From NCBI GenBank assembly GCA_040755295.1, contig JBFMBK010000003.1:62001-126000 (forward strand): DNA of 64,000 bases. Direction: 5' to 3'. Below the pieces are notes generated by a model. It ran no database searches. It saw only the letters and a list, made by a program, of their open reading frames with translations, and was not told the DNA's origin. Positions 25,756 through 34,452 of the stretch are shown piece after piece. Made by a program: the position numbers and the translations under genes. Within the stretch, counting starts at the first letter, position 1, and every line of letters begins with the position of its first letter. Source of the DNA: Bacillota bacterium. Lineage in GTDB: Bacteria > Bacillota > Desulfotomaculia > Desulfotomaculales > Ammonificaceae.

Positions 25756-25846
25756 CGGACAAAAGGTTTCCGCATAACATGGATTGACGCGAGGCGGATG
25801 GCAAAGGCGCCATGGGAAAGGTCCCGTGGCCTTTTGTCGTTTTTTG
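25756..25846 (+). promoter_or_regulatory. ANTAR dual-hairpin leader of asnB
   Basis: Plus strand: hairpin 1 CGGACA/TTCCG (25756-25772, bulged C) closes AAAGGT (A1, G4). Hairpin 2 ATGGC/GCCAT (25798-25813) closes AAAGGC (A1, G4). The terminator (25804-25834; GGCGCCATGGG against CCCGTGGCC) takes the hairpin 2 arm and is followed by TTTTGTCGTTTTTT. This is the only clear plus-strand member, so the motif is not an artefact of one strand. Confidence 0.88.
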
Positions 25847-25923
25847 AAAGAACGCGCATCTGAGTTCTAATCGCGGCGGCGGTTTATTAAAAGTTCCAAA
25901 AAATCAGGGAGGTAGCATAATTA

Positions 25924-27759
25924 ATGTGTGGGATTACCGGATGGGTCGACTGGAACGAAGATCTTACGCGAAAACGCGGGATCGTTAATAACATGAACGA
26001 AACCCTGTCAAGGCGCGGACCGGACGCGTCGGGGATATGGCTGTCACCACGGGCCGCCTTAGCTCACCGGCGTTTGGTCGTGGTTGACCCTGAAGGGGGC
26101 GCTCAGCCGATGATCCGCCGCCGCAACGGTTATGCGTATGTCCTCACCTACAACGGCGAACTGTATAACACACCGGAATTGCAAAGCGAACTAAAAGCGC
26201 GCGGTTATAAGTTCGAAGGACATTCCGATACCGAAGCGCTTCTTTTGGCGTTCATGGAATGGGGACCGGAATGTCTGGAACGCTTCAACGGGATCTTCGC
26301 CTTCGCGGTTTGGAACGAAGCCGAACAGAGCCTTTTCATGGCGCGTGACCGCCTGGGGGTGAAGCCTCTCTTTTATGCCGTGAGGGGAGACGCGTTCATC
26401 TTCGGCTCCGAGTTGAAGGCGTTGCTTGCCCACCCCGCGGTTGAACCGGAGGTGGATGCGTCAGGCCTGGCGGAGGTCTTTGTCATGGGCCCGGCACGGA
26501 CGCCCGGGCAGGCAGTTTTTCGGAATGTTTACGAACTTAAGCCGGGATACTCACTGCGGCACGACAGGGAAGGAACCCGCCTCCGGCGGTACTGGTCACT
26601 GAAAAGCCTGCCTCATACCGACGATATCGACACCACCGTCGAAACAGTGCACGGGCTCTTAAAGGATACCGTCGAGAGGCAGTTGGTGGCGGACGTCCCC
26701 GTGTGCACACTTCTTTCGGGCGGGCTGGACTCCAGTGCCGTCACCGCCTTTGCGGCTGATTTTTTCAGGCGGGAGGGAAGAGGACCGCTGAGAACCTATT
26801 CCGTGGATTACGCTGATAACGACCGGTTCTTCCGTCCCAATCAGTTTGAGCCTAACGCCGACGCTCCGTGGGCGCAAAAAATGGCGGATTTTCTCTGCAC
26901 AAATCATCAAGCGGTAATAATAAACACCCGAGAGTTGGCGGATGCTCTGGACACCGCGGTCCGGGCGCGCGACCTGCCGGGGATGGCCGATGTGGACTCG
27001 TCCCTGTATCTTTTGTCCTGCGCCGTTAAGAAGAAGGATACGGTGGGGCTTTCCGGTGAGGCCGCAGACGAGATATTCGGCGGGTACCCCTGGTTCCGCA
27101 GAGAAGAAGATATCAATTCAAACACCTTTCCGTGGATACGCATGATAAAGGAACGCTCACGGTTATTTTCACCTGAAATGCTTGCGCTTTTCCGTCCGGA
27201 TGAGTATCTGTCTGAAAGGTACCGGGAAGCCCTGGCAGAGGTCCCGCAACTGCCGGGCGAGAATCCGCGCTGTGCGCGACTGCGTGAGATATCTTATTTG
27301 AGTATATTTCATTTCATGTCCGTACTTCTGGACCGAAAGGACCGGATGAGCATGGCCACCGGCCTTGAGGTGCGCGTGCCTTACTGCGACCACCGTCTGG
27401 TTGAATACGTGTGGAATATTCCGTGGGAGATGAAGTTTTGCGATCAAACCGAAAAGGGTATTCTGCGGCGGGCCCTTGCAGGCATCCTGCCCGAAAGCGT
27501 TCTAGGGCGGCGTAAAAGCCCTTATCCCAAAACCCACAACCCGGCATACACCGCCGCAGTCAAAAAACGGCTCGTGCGTATCCTGTCTGACCCGGGCTCA
27601 CCTATACTGCCTTTGATTAACATAGAGGCGGTCCGTTTAATCGCCGAGGGTGAAGGTGGTATTCCCTGGTTCGGGCAACTGATGACCGGGCCGCAGATGA
27701 TGGCCTATCTTATCCAGGTGGATATGTGGCTGCGTGAGTACAGGGTTAAAGTGTGCTGA
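25924..27759 (+). CDS. asnB: Asparagine synthase, glutamine-hydrolysing
   Basis: 611 residues, full length. The N-terminal class II amidotransferase begins MCGITGWVDW (Cys2 nucleophile), with RRGPDASG and YNGELYN. The C-terminal ATP-pyrophosphatase synthetase has SGGLDSS at 265-271, LSGEAADEIFGGYPWF, and a later EVRVPYCDHRLVEYVW. It makes asparagine from aspartate, glutamine and ATP. The ATG follows AGGGAGGTAGCATAATTA. A stem GGCGC/GCGCC with a T-rich tail about 40 bases after the stop may be the terminator. The ANTAR leader places it in the same regulon as the glutamine synthetases. Some homologues act on peptides or cell-wall precursors instead of aspartate. Confidence 0.94.
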   Translation: MCGITGWVDWNEDLTRKRGIVNNMNETLSRRGPDASGIWLSPRAALAHRRLVVVDPEGGAQPMIRRRNGYAYVLTYNGELYNTPELQSELKARGYKFEGHSDTEALLLAFMEWGPECLERFNGIFAFAVWNEAEQSLFMARDRLGVKPLFYAVRGDAFIFGSELKALLAHPAVEPEVDASGLAEVFVMGPARTPGQAVFRNVYELKPGYSLRHDREGTRLRRYWSLKSLPHTDDIDTTVETVHGLLKDTVERQLVADVPVCTLLSGGLDSSAVTAFAADFFRREGRGPLRTYSVDYADNDRFFRPNQFEPNADAPWAQKMADFLCTNHQAVIINTRELADALDTAVRARDLPGMADVDSSLYLLSCAVKKKDTVGLSGEAADEIFGGYPWFRREEDINSNTFPWIRMIKERSRLFSPEMLALFRPDEYLSERYREALAEVPQLPGENPRCARLREISYLSIFHFMSVLLDRKDRMSMATGLEVRVPYCDHRLVEYVWNIPWEMKFCDQTEKGILRRALAGILPESVLGRRKSPYPKTHNPAYTAAVKKRLVRILSDPGSPILPLINIEAVRLIAEGEGGIPWFGQLMTGPQMMAYLIQVDMWLREYRVKVC

Positions 27760-27930
27760 CAGACGCCGAGGATCCGGACGGCAGGACCCTTAAACATTGG
27801 GCGCTTAAATGCGCCTATTCTTTATTTAAAGTGGCATTCGACAGACGGTGGCGGTTTTACGGTATCCCGGTAATTATCAGTTTTAAAAATGCATAGTCTT
27901 AAGCGAGAAAGATAGAGAGGCTGCCGGGTA

Positions 27931-27947
27931 CAGGTCGAATCGACCTG
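27931..27947. repeat. Perfect palindrome between asnB and ATPase gene
   Basis: CAGGTCG, AAT, CGACCTG: 7-bp inverted repeat about 60 bases before the TTG start of the next gene. It could be an operator or a small hairpin; no U-tract follows. Confidence 0.4.
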
Positions 27948-28004
27948 GAGAAGTGGGTTATTGAACAATAAGGCTTTAAGGTTATAGAGAAAGGGGCAGG
28001 TATA

Positions 28005-29120
28005 TTGGTAAAGGGCAAAGTCAGAAAGATGTTCCCAGGGGGGAACACCCGCCGCGGCTTTCATTCATTGTACGATCATGTTATTGGACCTAATGCCAGG
28101 CGTATTTTTGTGCTGAAAGGGGGACCTGGTGTCGGAAAGTCGACATTCATGAGAAAAATAGGCGAGGAAATGGTTTCCCTCGGGCATGAAATAGAGTACA
28201 TGTGCTGCTCTTCGGATAACGGTTCCTATGACGGGTTGGTGATTCCCGGTATCCGCGTGGCGCTGATCGACGGAACCGCGCCGCATGTGGTGGACCCGAA
28301 GAATCCGGGGGCGGTGGATGAAATCGTCAACCTCGGGGAGTGTTGGGACGAAAGTAAAATGCGCGACAGTAAGAAAGAGGTGCTCGAGGCGAACCGCCGG
28401 GTGCGCCGGTTGTTCCGGATAGCATACAGCCAGTTGAGGGAAGCCGGAGTGATAAGGGATGAACTCAAAAGCTATATCACCGAAAGCATGGATTTCGCGG
28501 GGGTTAACCGACTGTTATGCGAGACGGCGGGTCTCATTTTTCGGGGTGCGCCCGTGCAGCACAACAGGGTTGCCGGAGCGCGGAGACTATTCGCCTCGAC
28601 GATATCGCCGGAAGGCGTGGTGCATCATCTCGAAACCTTGCTGCAGGATGTGCAACGGATTTTAATCCTTCGGGGCTCGCCGGGGTCGGGGCGCAGCACC
28701 TTCATCGCCCGTCTTGCGGAAACGGCGAACATTCGCGGCATTGACACCGAAGTATTCCATTGCGCCTTCGACCCGCGGGAGATGGACTTATTGCTCATAC
28801 CGGCGCTTAAAACCGCTGTTTTGAAAGAAGTGTCCGAAATCCGGTTCACCGCGCCGGAAGGGTTAAACCAGCAGACAATCAATCTTGACGGCTTAAGCGA
28901 TCCGATAATACATTCCGCATGCGGCGCTGAAATAGCACACGCCCGCCGGCGGTTCGACGATGCCCTTGGCCGGGGTGCCCGATATATACACGAGGCAAAG
29001 CTCATGCACGATTATATGGAGGGCTTCTATATTCCGGCAATGGATTTCCGTGCGGTTGAGCATAAACGGACGGATGTGATGAGCAGAATCCTTAAGTATG
29101 CGGAGGAGGCGGACGTCTGA
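28005..29120 (+). CDS. Twin P-loop ATPase-like protein of unknown function (PRK06851 type)
   Basis: 371 residues built from two related halves, each with a P-loop: GGPGVGKST at about 39-47 and RGSPGSGRST at 223-232, the latter with arginine instead of the catalytic lysine. The halves share the pattern of a nucleotide-binding strand, then a cysteine stretch (YMCCSSDNGSYDG; VFHCAFDPREMD), then GLxxP(A/G)I/L. The start is a TTG behind AAAGGGGCAGG. Similar proteins are widespread in Clostridia without assigned function. It stands alone, between asnB and a TerC-type gene. The second site probably binds but may not hydrolyse nucleotide. Confidence 0.75.
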   Translation: MVKGKVRKMFPGGNTRRGFHSLYDHVIGPNARRIFVLKGGPGVGKSTFMRKIGEEMVSLGHEIEYMCCSSDNGSYDGLVIPGIRVALIDGTAPHVVDPKNPGAVDEIVNLGECWDESKMRDSKKEVLEANRRVRRLFRIAYSQLREAGVIRDELKSYITESMDFAGVNRLLCETAGLIFRGAPVQHNRVAGARRLFASTISPEGVVHHLETLLQDVQRILILRGSPGSGRSTFIARLAETANIRGIDTEVFHCAFDPREMDLLLIPALKTAVLKEVSEIRFTAPEGLNQQTINLDGLSDPIIHSACGAEIAHARRRFDDALGRGARYIHEAKLMHDYMEGFYIPAMDFRAVEHKRTDVMSRILKYAEEADV

Positions 29121-29485
29121 ACCACTAAGCATCGTGCACCGGATGCGGAAGGAAATGCCGTCGCAGCATGAGATTGCCCCGAAATTTCGGCTGATTCGGC
29201 GTTTGCTTTTTCCGATTGCTCGGAAGAGTTGTCCGAAAGTATACAATCGTCCGGTAAGTTTATCTCCTAATCTTTATTTCCGGTTATTTTCCTTCATAAA
29301 AAAACCGGGTGGCCGATAACCCTTTTGGTGAATAGACGCCTTTTTATTTGGTACGCGGCGAAGGGCCTGCTGGTTTATGGGGGTTGTAGGTTCACTTGGC
29401 TATGCGGCTAAGCAGGATATTTAGAGTGAACAACTAATACAGAGTATGACCGAGTGATTCAAATCGTTCAGAAAAGGGGCCTGGC
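29121..29485. other. Intergenic leader region before TerC-type gene
   Basis: No gene is seen. A perfect 7-bp inverted repeat GTTCACT/AGTGAAC lies at 29390-29396/29425-29431. YjbE/TerC genes often have a manganese (yybP-ykoY) riboswitch, and I searched for its GGGGAGUAG and AGCCGAC-type conserved segments without finding them. Confidence 0.4.
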
Positions 29486-30178
29486 ATGGAACAGCTTTTC
29501 CTGGGAGCTTTGGAGATTGTGCTGATCGACCTGGTGCTGGCGGGTGACAACGCCTGCGTCATAGCCATGGCCGTACGCAGACTTTCGAAGCGGCGGAGGC
29601 TTGTGGGGATCACCCTGGGCGCCGGAGCGGCTGTAGCCTTGCGGGTCAGTCTGACCTTCGTCGCTTCTCAGATTATAATGCTCTCGTTTTTAAAGCTGAT
29701 CGGCGGCGCGCTTGTCATCTGGATCGCCGTAAAACTGCTGAGGGACAATGCGATCGACTGCGAGGCCAACGGCAGAGAGGCCGGAAGTCTGTGGGAAGCC
29801 GTCAGGCTGATAATGATCGCCGACGTGGTGATGAGTACGGACAATATCTTGGCTATAGCCGCAGTAGCCAAAGGAAACCTGCTGCTTTTGCTTTTCGGGC
29901 TGGGACTGAGCATCCCGTTCGTGGTATTCGGATCGAGCTTCCTTTGTATGATAATGGACCGTTTTCCGGCCACTACTTACCTGGCGGCGGCTGTTCTCGG
30001 AAAAATCGGGGGAGAGTTGATGATTACCGATCCATATATACGGCGGTTCTATCATCCCTCGGGTGCGGTTGAGATCGCCGTAGAGATCGGTTGCGCGGTC
30101 GGCGTAATTGCGGTCGCCGCGTTGCTGACGCGCCGAAGAGCCAGACGCGTCAAACGCTGGGGCGACGCGTGGCGTTAA
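29486..30178 (+). CDS. TerC/YjbE family integral membrane protein
   Basis: 230 residues with about seven membrane helices. Conserved acidic motifs of the TerC superfamily are present in two copies: LVLAGDNACVIAMAV (helix 1) and DVVMSTDNILAIAAV (helix 4). These aspartates are thought to bind metal in the manganese-export YjbE/YceF-type members. A basic tail (RRRARRVKRWGDAWR) is on the cytoplasmic side. The ATG follows AAAGGGGCC. Metal efflux (probably manganese) is inferred from the family. Confidence 0.88.
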   Translation: MEQLFLGALEIVLIDLVLAGDNACVIAMAVRRLSKRRRLVGITLGAGAAVALRVSLTFVASQIIMLSFLKLIGGALVIWIAVKLLRDNAIDCEANGREAGSLWEAVRLIMIADVVMSTDNILAIAAVAKGNLLLLLFGLGLSIPFVVFGSSFLCMIMDRFPATTYLAAAVLGKIGGELMITDPYIRRFYHPSGAVEIAVEIGCAVGVIAVAALLTRRRARRVKRWGDAWR

Positions 30179-30228
30179 TTTGAACGGGACGTACGGAGTG
30201 AACAGAGGTTACGGCAGGTCAGTTCATG

Positions 30229-30258
30229 TTGACCCGAAGACCTGTTTTCGGGTATAAT
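30229..30258 (+). promoter_or_regulatory. Vegetative promoter of tRNA-Pro
   Basis: TTGACC at 30229-30234 and a perfect TATAAT at 30253-30258, spaced 18 bases, 13 bases before the tRNA 5' end. Confidence 0.75.
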
Positions 30259-30271
30259 TAATGAGCATATA

Positions 30272-30349
30272 CGGGGCGTAGCTCAGCTTGGCTAGAGCGC
30301 TACCTTGGGGTGGTAGAGGCCGCTGGTTCAAGTCCAGTCGCTCCGACCA
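30272..30349 (+). tRNA. tRNA-Pro (GGG anticodon)
   Basis: Full cloverleaf. The acceptor stem CGGGGCG pairs with CGCTCCG (one G-U), the D-arm is GCTC/GAGC, the anticodon arm CTACC/GGTAG has loop TTGGGGT giving anticodon GGG, and the T-arm has GGTTCAAGTCC. CCA is encoded. It reads CCC/CCT codons. Confidence 0.95.
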
Positions 30350-30355
30350 GTTGTT

Positions 30356-30382
30356 AAAACCCGCGATTTTTTCGCGGGTTTT
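30356..30382 (+). terminator. Intrinsic terminator after tRNA-Pro
   Basis: AAAACCCGCGA/TTCGCGGGTTTT stem with a T-rich end, directly after the tRNA. Confidence 0.9.
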
Positions 30383-30468
30383 ATTATTTACCAGGAAACT
30401 ATGCTTGTTTAAGAATATACTTTTGGCGTGCTCGGCGTTTTGGCGGTTAGTTTGTATTATCTATTTTT

Positions 30469-30816
30469 TCATGACGGCAGGCAAAGGTTGGTCCCTACAG
30501 GCATGTTTTCGGGGTCAACGAACGGATTGAGCGCCAGTAAAGTGTCCAGAGGCACCCCGGTGGCCTGGGATACGGCCCAGAACGTTTCGCCGGGCGCCAC
30601 CGTCCAGTAAATGCCGGATGCGCAGGCGGAATTCTGCCTCACAGGAGCTACGGGAGGCAGGCATATCAACCGGCCCGCCTGAAGGTTGTAAAGGTCTATC
30701 CCTGGATTAAACCTCAACAAGGTATCAACCGTCGTTTTATTTTCTCTCGCTATCTTCCATAAGGTATCACCGGGTTTTACCGAGTAATGGCGGGTAAAAT
30801 CAATCCGCCGGCTCAT
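30469..30816 (-). CDS. Double LysM-domain protein
   Basis: About 115 residues made almost entirely of two LysM modules: HYSVKPGDTLWKIARENKTT... (about 11-55) and YWTVAPGETFWAVSQATGV... (about 70-114). LysM binds peptidoglycan or chitin glycans. There is no signal peptide, as in several spore-coat or cortex LysM proteins of Clostridia that are assembled from the mother cell. The ATG at 30816 follows GGAAGTGA with 6-base spacing. A spore-surface role is inference. Confidence 0.88.
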   Translation of the reverse strand: MSRRIDFTRHYSVKPGDTLWKIARENKTTVDTLLRFNPGIDLYNLQAGRLICLPPVAPVRQNSACASGIYWTVAPGETFWAVSQATGVPLDTLLALNPFVDPENMPVGTNLCLPS

Positions 30817-30911
30817 GGCGTTCACTTCCCGAATTAACGGTATTATATGGTGATATACCTTATGATTGTTTAACGAAAATGGTTAACGGCGGTGTTATGT
30901 AAGTTGATCCA

Positions 30912-31577
30912 TTACTCCTGACTTGCCATAATGTCTTCGGCCTCTTTTATAAGGCTTTGCACGTGATTAATGGTGTCCTGGTCCACATTCATCTCCAGCA
31001 CGCGTTCCCACTGGGCGATGGCTCCCTTGTAGTCTTCTTTTGCGTCAGCCAAGAAGACGCCGTAATTGATACGGGCGTTTGCGTAAGTCGGAGCCTGAGA
31101 TACAGCCTGTTCAAAACTGCTTTTCGCCAGCGCTTCTCTCCCGGCATAAAAGGCTGCCGTGGCCATGTCTACCCTGGCGGCGATGTTTTCAGGGTCCAGG
31201 TCAAGAACCTTCTGATAGCTTTCCACCGCGCGGTTAAACCATTCGGTTCCCTCTTCCTTTTGCTGCAAATCAAAAAGATAGATTGATCCAAGGTCGTACT
31301 GGTTATTCGCCAACGTAACAAGCGATTCTTTGTCGGCGGGTTGACTGCTAAGAATCGACTGCAAATCGTTTATCTCCTGCTTTAAATGATTGATCTGCGA
31401 GTTTATGCCGCTTGATGAACCGGTTTCCCGACTGTCGCCCGCCACTTCAGGCCGGTGTGTCGATACAGCCAGCCAAATTGCCGCAACAAGAACAACAGCT
31501 ACCGCTCCGACGGTAACATACAGTTCATACTTACGGCCATGCGCGGGCTGTTCCCGGCTGTTTCCGTATTTACCCAA
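30912..31577 (-). CDS. Membrane-anchored TPR protein
   Basis: About 221 residues from a TTG with GGAGGAG 7 bases upstream; the open frame extends 43 codons further without a ribosome site. After a short polar N-terminus there is one membrane helix (LYVTVGAVAVVLVAAIWLAV), a coiled-coil stretch (INSQINHLKQEINDLQSILS) and TPR repeats (including GTEWFNRAVESYQKVLDLDP and AKSSFEQAVSQAPTYANARI). Such proteins usually scaffold envelope complexes. Partner unknown. Confidence 0.8.
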   Translation of the reverse strand: MGKYGNSREQPAHGRKYELYVTVGAVAVVLVAAIWLAVSTHRPEVAGDSRETGSSSGINSQINHLKQEINDLQSILSSQPADKESLVTLANNQYDLGSIYLFDLQQKEEGTEWFNRAVESYQKVLDLDPENIAARVDMATAAFYAGREALAKSSFEQAVSQAPTYANARINYGVFLADAKEDYKGAIAQWERVLEMNVDQDTINHVQSLIKEAEDIMASQE

Positions 31578-32006
31578 TGCTGACTCCTCCGTTTTTTCGA
31601 TATACGCAGCATATAATTTGATTACGGAAGCCGTTTTCCCTGCCTGAGAATAGTACTTATTTTGTTGAGCGCGACCATAAGCTCCGATCATCTCTGTCAT
31701 GGGCAAACCATAAAAAAGCGTGTATTGAAAAATAATTAAAGCATCATCCGTTATATTCGCCGGACGGTTTGTTTGTTGCGGTGCAAGGATGCGGCGCGCA
31801 GCGGTGCTGCGGATGTTGACTTTCCTTATGGTTTGTGTTAAGTTTTAGCAGGAAAAATATTTTGCTCTGCGCGTTGGGCGGGTGACATGGTCGGCCCGTT
31901 TCAAGGATGTCAGGCTTCTGGGGTGGGAAGTCGTCTACAGGCTTTCCATTTTCATTTTTTTTAAGAAGATCGCAATCGTTTTTGCCGGTAAATAAAGGAG
32001 GAGGCT
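31578..32006. other. Intergenic between divergent TPR and permease genes
   Basis: The first 129 bases are an open extension of the TPR frame without a ribosome site. The rest presumably holds promoters for both genes. No conserved RNA structure was recognised. Confidence 0.4.
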
Positions 32007-33416
32007 TTGCTGGAACACTATCAGGTAATTACGGCCGTCGCGGTGTTTTTGGTTACATACGCGTTAATAGTCTCGGAAAAGATTCATCGGACGGTGGCAG
32101 CCTTTACGGCGGCGGCGTTCCTCGTGCTGATCGGCGTGATGAACGTGCGGAATGCGGTGGAAGCGATAGATTTTAACACGATCGGCCTCCTGGTGGGCAT
32201 GATGGTTATCGTCGGCGTCACCAGAAAAACCGGAATCTTTCAGTACACGGCGGTGAAAGCGGCAAAGTTATCGCGGGGTAAGCCGTTTATAATCATCGCG
32301 GCGCTTGCGTTGGTAACGGCGGTTTTATCGGCCTTCCTCGACAATGTAACCACGGTGCTGTTGATCGTTCCGGCTACGTTTTCCATCGCAAGGCGGCTGG
32401 AGCTCAATCCGGTACCGTTTCTCATCAGCGAAATAGTGGCTTCGAATATCGGCGGCGCCGCCACGCTTATCGGCGACCCGCCAAACATAATGATCGGCGG
32501 CGCAACCGGTTTGGGATTCATGGATTTCCTTATTAACCTTACCCCGGTTTTGCTGGTGACTTATATCATTACCATTTTCATAATACGGTTGATTTTCCGG
32601 CGGGAACTGTCAACACGTCAGGAACTCCAGGAAAGGATAATGGAACTCGACGAAAACCAGGAGATTAAAGACCCCGAACTGCTGCGAAAGTGCCTTATAG
32701 TGCTCTTTTTAACGGTGCTCGGGTTCTTCTTGCACCAGTACGTTCATTTGGAGTCGTCGGTTATCGCCCTATCCGGAATGAGTTTGCTGCTGCTTATCAC
32801 GAGGGAAGACGTGACCGATTCCATAAACGCGGTTGAATGGTCCGTGATATTTTTCTTCATCGGTCTCTTTGTTACGGTTGGAGCTTTAGATAAAGTCGGA
32901 GTAATCGAAGCTGTCGCCGGGTGGTCTCTGGAGGTGACGCACGGCAACATGATCGCTTCGGGCATGTTAACCCTGTGGATATCGGCTATCGCCTCCGCTT
33001 TCGTGGACAACATACCGTTTGTCGCGACCATGATTCCGCTTATCCAGGACATGGGGCGGCTGGGCGGCATCGCCGACCTTAATTTCCTCTGGTGGGCACT
33101 GTCGCTGGGCGCCTGTCTTGGGGGCAATGGAACCATTATCGGGGCATCGGCCAACGTCATCGTAATCGCCATGGCCGAGAAAAGAGGCTACTCCATCAGC
33201 TTTATCGGGTTTATGAAGGTGGCATTTCCATTGATGTTAATGTCTATCGTCCTATCGACGGTTTACCTCGTTTTGTGGTTCTACTTTAACAGAACGGTCG
33301 TATTAGTTTCTACACTCGGCCTTGGTATCGTTCTCCAAATTGCTTTAAGTGTTTTTTCAAAGTACAGGTCAATGCCCGATGAGAATAAGGCGGCTTCCGA
33401 CGGCGCGATCGCTTGA
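32007..33416 (+). CDS. ArsB/NhaD/SLC13-superfamily permease
   Basis: 469 residues, about 11 to 12 membrane helices, from a TTG behind AAAGGAGGAGG. Ion-transporter superfamily features appear in two inverted halves: LDNVTTVLLIVPATFSIARR and FVDNIPFVATMIPLIQDMG, each followed by a loop with NIGGAATLIGDPPNIMIGGA or GACLGGNGTIIGASANVIVI. A central hydrophilic loop (about 200-225) follows helix 6. This pattern is shared by arsenite exporters, NhaD sodium antiporters and citrate/dicarboxylate carriers. No ars genes are adjacent, so substrate is left open. Confidence 0.85.
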   Translation: MLEHYQVITAVAVFLVTYALIVSEKIHRTVAAFTAAAFLVLIGVMNVRNAVEAIDFNTIGLLVGMMVIVGVTRKTGIFQYTAVKAAKLSRGKPFIIIAALALVTAVLSAFLDNVTTVLLIVPATFSIARRLELNPVPFLISEIVASNIGGAATLIGDPPNIMIGGATGLGFMDFLINLTPVLLVTYIITIFIIRLIFRRELSTRQELQERIMELDENQEIKDPELLRKCLIVLFLTVLGFFLHQYVHLESSVIALSGMSLLLLITREDVTDSINAVEWSVIFFFIGLFVTVGALDKVGVIEAVAGWSLEVTHGNMIASGMLTLWISAIASAFVDNIPFVATMIPLIQDMGRLGGIADLNFLWWALSLGACLGGNGTIIGASANVIVIAMAEKRGYSISFIGFMKVAFPLMLMSIVLSTVYLVLWFYFNRTVVLVSTLGLGIVLQIALSVFSKYRSMPDENKAASDGAIA

Positions 33417-33446
33417 GACATTATAGGTCCCAAAGGTCTACTGAAA

Positions 33447-34202
33447 TTATTTTAAAGCCACCCCAAAAGAACTGCAAAAAATGAGATTGCCGCCGTTACC
33501 CGCATGGTATTCATAATCCGTACTTCCGTCACTGAGGATTATTTTATAACCCGGCGTTATAACCTGGGCGTACATAAGGCCCGGTTCCGGACAGCCAAGG
33601 CTGGTGTCGGGCCATTCAACCTGGGTTATTTCCTTGACACCGATGGTTGATACGGATACTTCTTTGTTGTCGGCAAGGTCGGTTTTGACCTGCTCCACAA
33701 TCTTTTCGGCCTCATTGGCGGCGGGCTCCGTATCCGCTCCTTCGGGAACGATAGAAACGGAACGTGCCGCAGCGTCCCAGCGGACCATGTATCCGAACGG
33801 CTCGGCGACGTATCTTGCCGGAAGGTAAGTGCGTCCGTTTATAATTAACGGCGTGACGTCCATTTCACAGGCTGCGTCGTTGACGTAAAATATATGGCCG
33901 CCTACCGCCATTTCCATGGTTACAGTATCTGTTTTCAAGGTAACAGTACGTGCGGATGAGCTCCACAAAATATTGCTTTCCGGAACGCTCAGACAAATGG
34001 CGAGATAACGCACCGGAATAAACGTCCGGCTGTTCTCTATAAAGGGTACGGCGTCCATGGTTGTGGTTTCGTCGTTGATGGTGTACGTGTTGTTGCCGAC
34101 CCGGAAAACAACCTCACCGGACAGGTTGCCCGAAGCACAGGAGGTGGAAGAAATCAAAAATACAAAGGCCAGGACCGCAAGAAGGAAGAGTTTCTTATGC
34201 AC
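33447..34202 (-). CDS. Secreted protein with copper amine oxidase-like N-terminal (stalk) domain
   Basis: About 251 residues from a GTG with AAAGGAGGTG upstream. A signal peptide (KKLFLLAVLAFVFLISSTSCA) is followed by the repeat typical of the Clostridia stalk domain: FIENSRTFIPVRYLA and LIINGRTYLPARYVAEPFGY, each with a VxWDxxxRxVxI strand (WSSSARTVTL; WDAAARSVSI). After a Glu-rich linker the C-terminus has EWPDTSLGCPEPGLMYAQV and GYKIILSDGSTDYEYH, a small domain seen on secreted proteins of unknown function. Probably exported; role unknown. Confidence 0.82.
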   Translation of the reverse strand: MHKKLFLLAVLAFVFLISSTSCASGNLSGEVVFRVGNNTYTINDETTTMDAVPFIENSRTFIPVRYLAICLSVPESNILWSSSARTVTLKTDTVTMEMAVGGHIFYVNDAACEMDVTPLIINGRTYLPARYVAEPFGYMVRWDAAARSVSIVPEGADTEPAANEAEKIVEQVKTDLADNKEVSVSTIGVKEITQVEWPDTSLGCPEPGLMYAQVITPGYKIILSDGSTDYEYHAGNGGNLIFCSSFGVALK

Positions 34203-34452
34203 GGCGGCACCTCCTTTGAATGCTGCAAAGTCGGATTTCTTAAACGCTTGCGAGCTAAACCCAACCTGAACAATCGCTCCCTTAAAGCTTCGCGATGATT
34301 CAAACATATAACACTACCGGCACTTTTATTGTAACGGGATATTAGTCCGGTCGCTATAACGGCATTGGATGAAAACGGCAGGGCGGCCTCCGGGCGCGCC
34401 CTGAAGAGGGTATCGGAATGCAAAAATGATTTCATTTTAATATTACTTATCC

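Noticed and set aside
29320-29485. yybP-ykoY manganese riboswitch before the TerC-type gene
   Set aside because: Expected from the family, but the conserved core segments could not be found.
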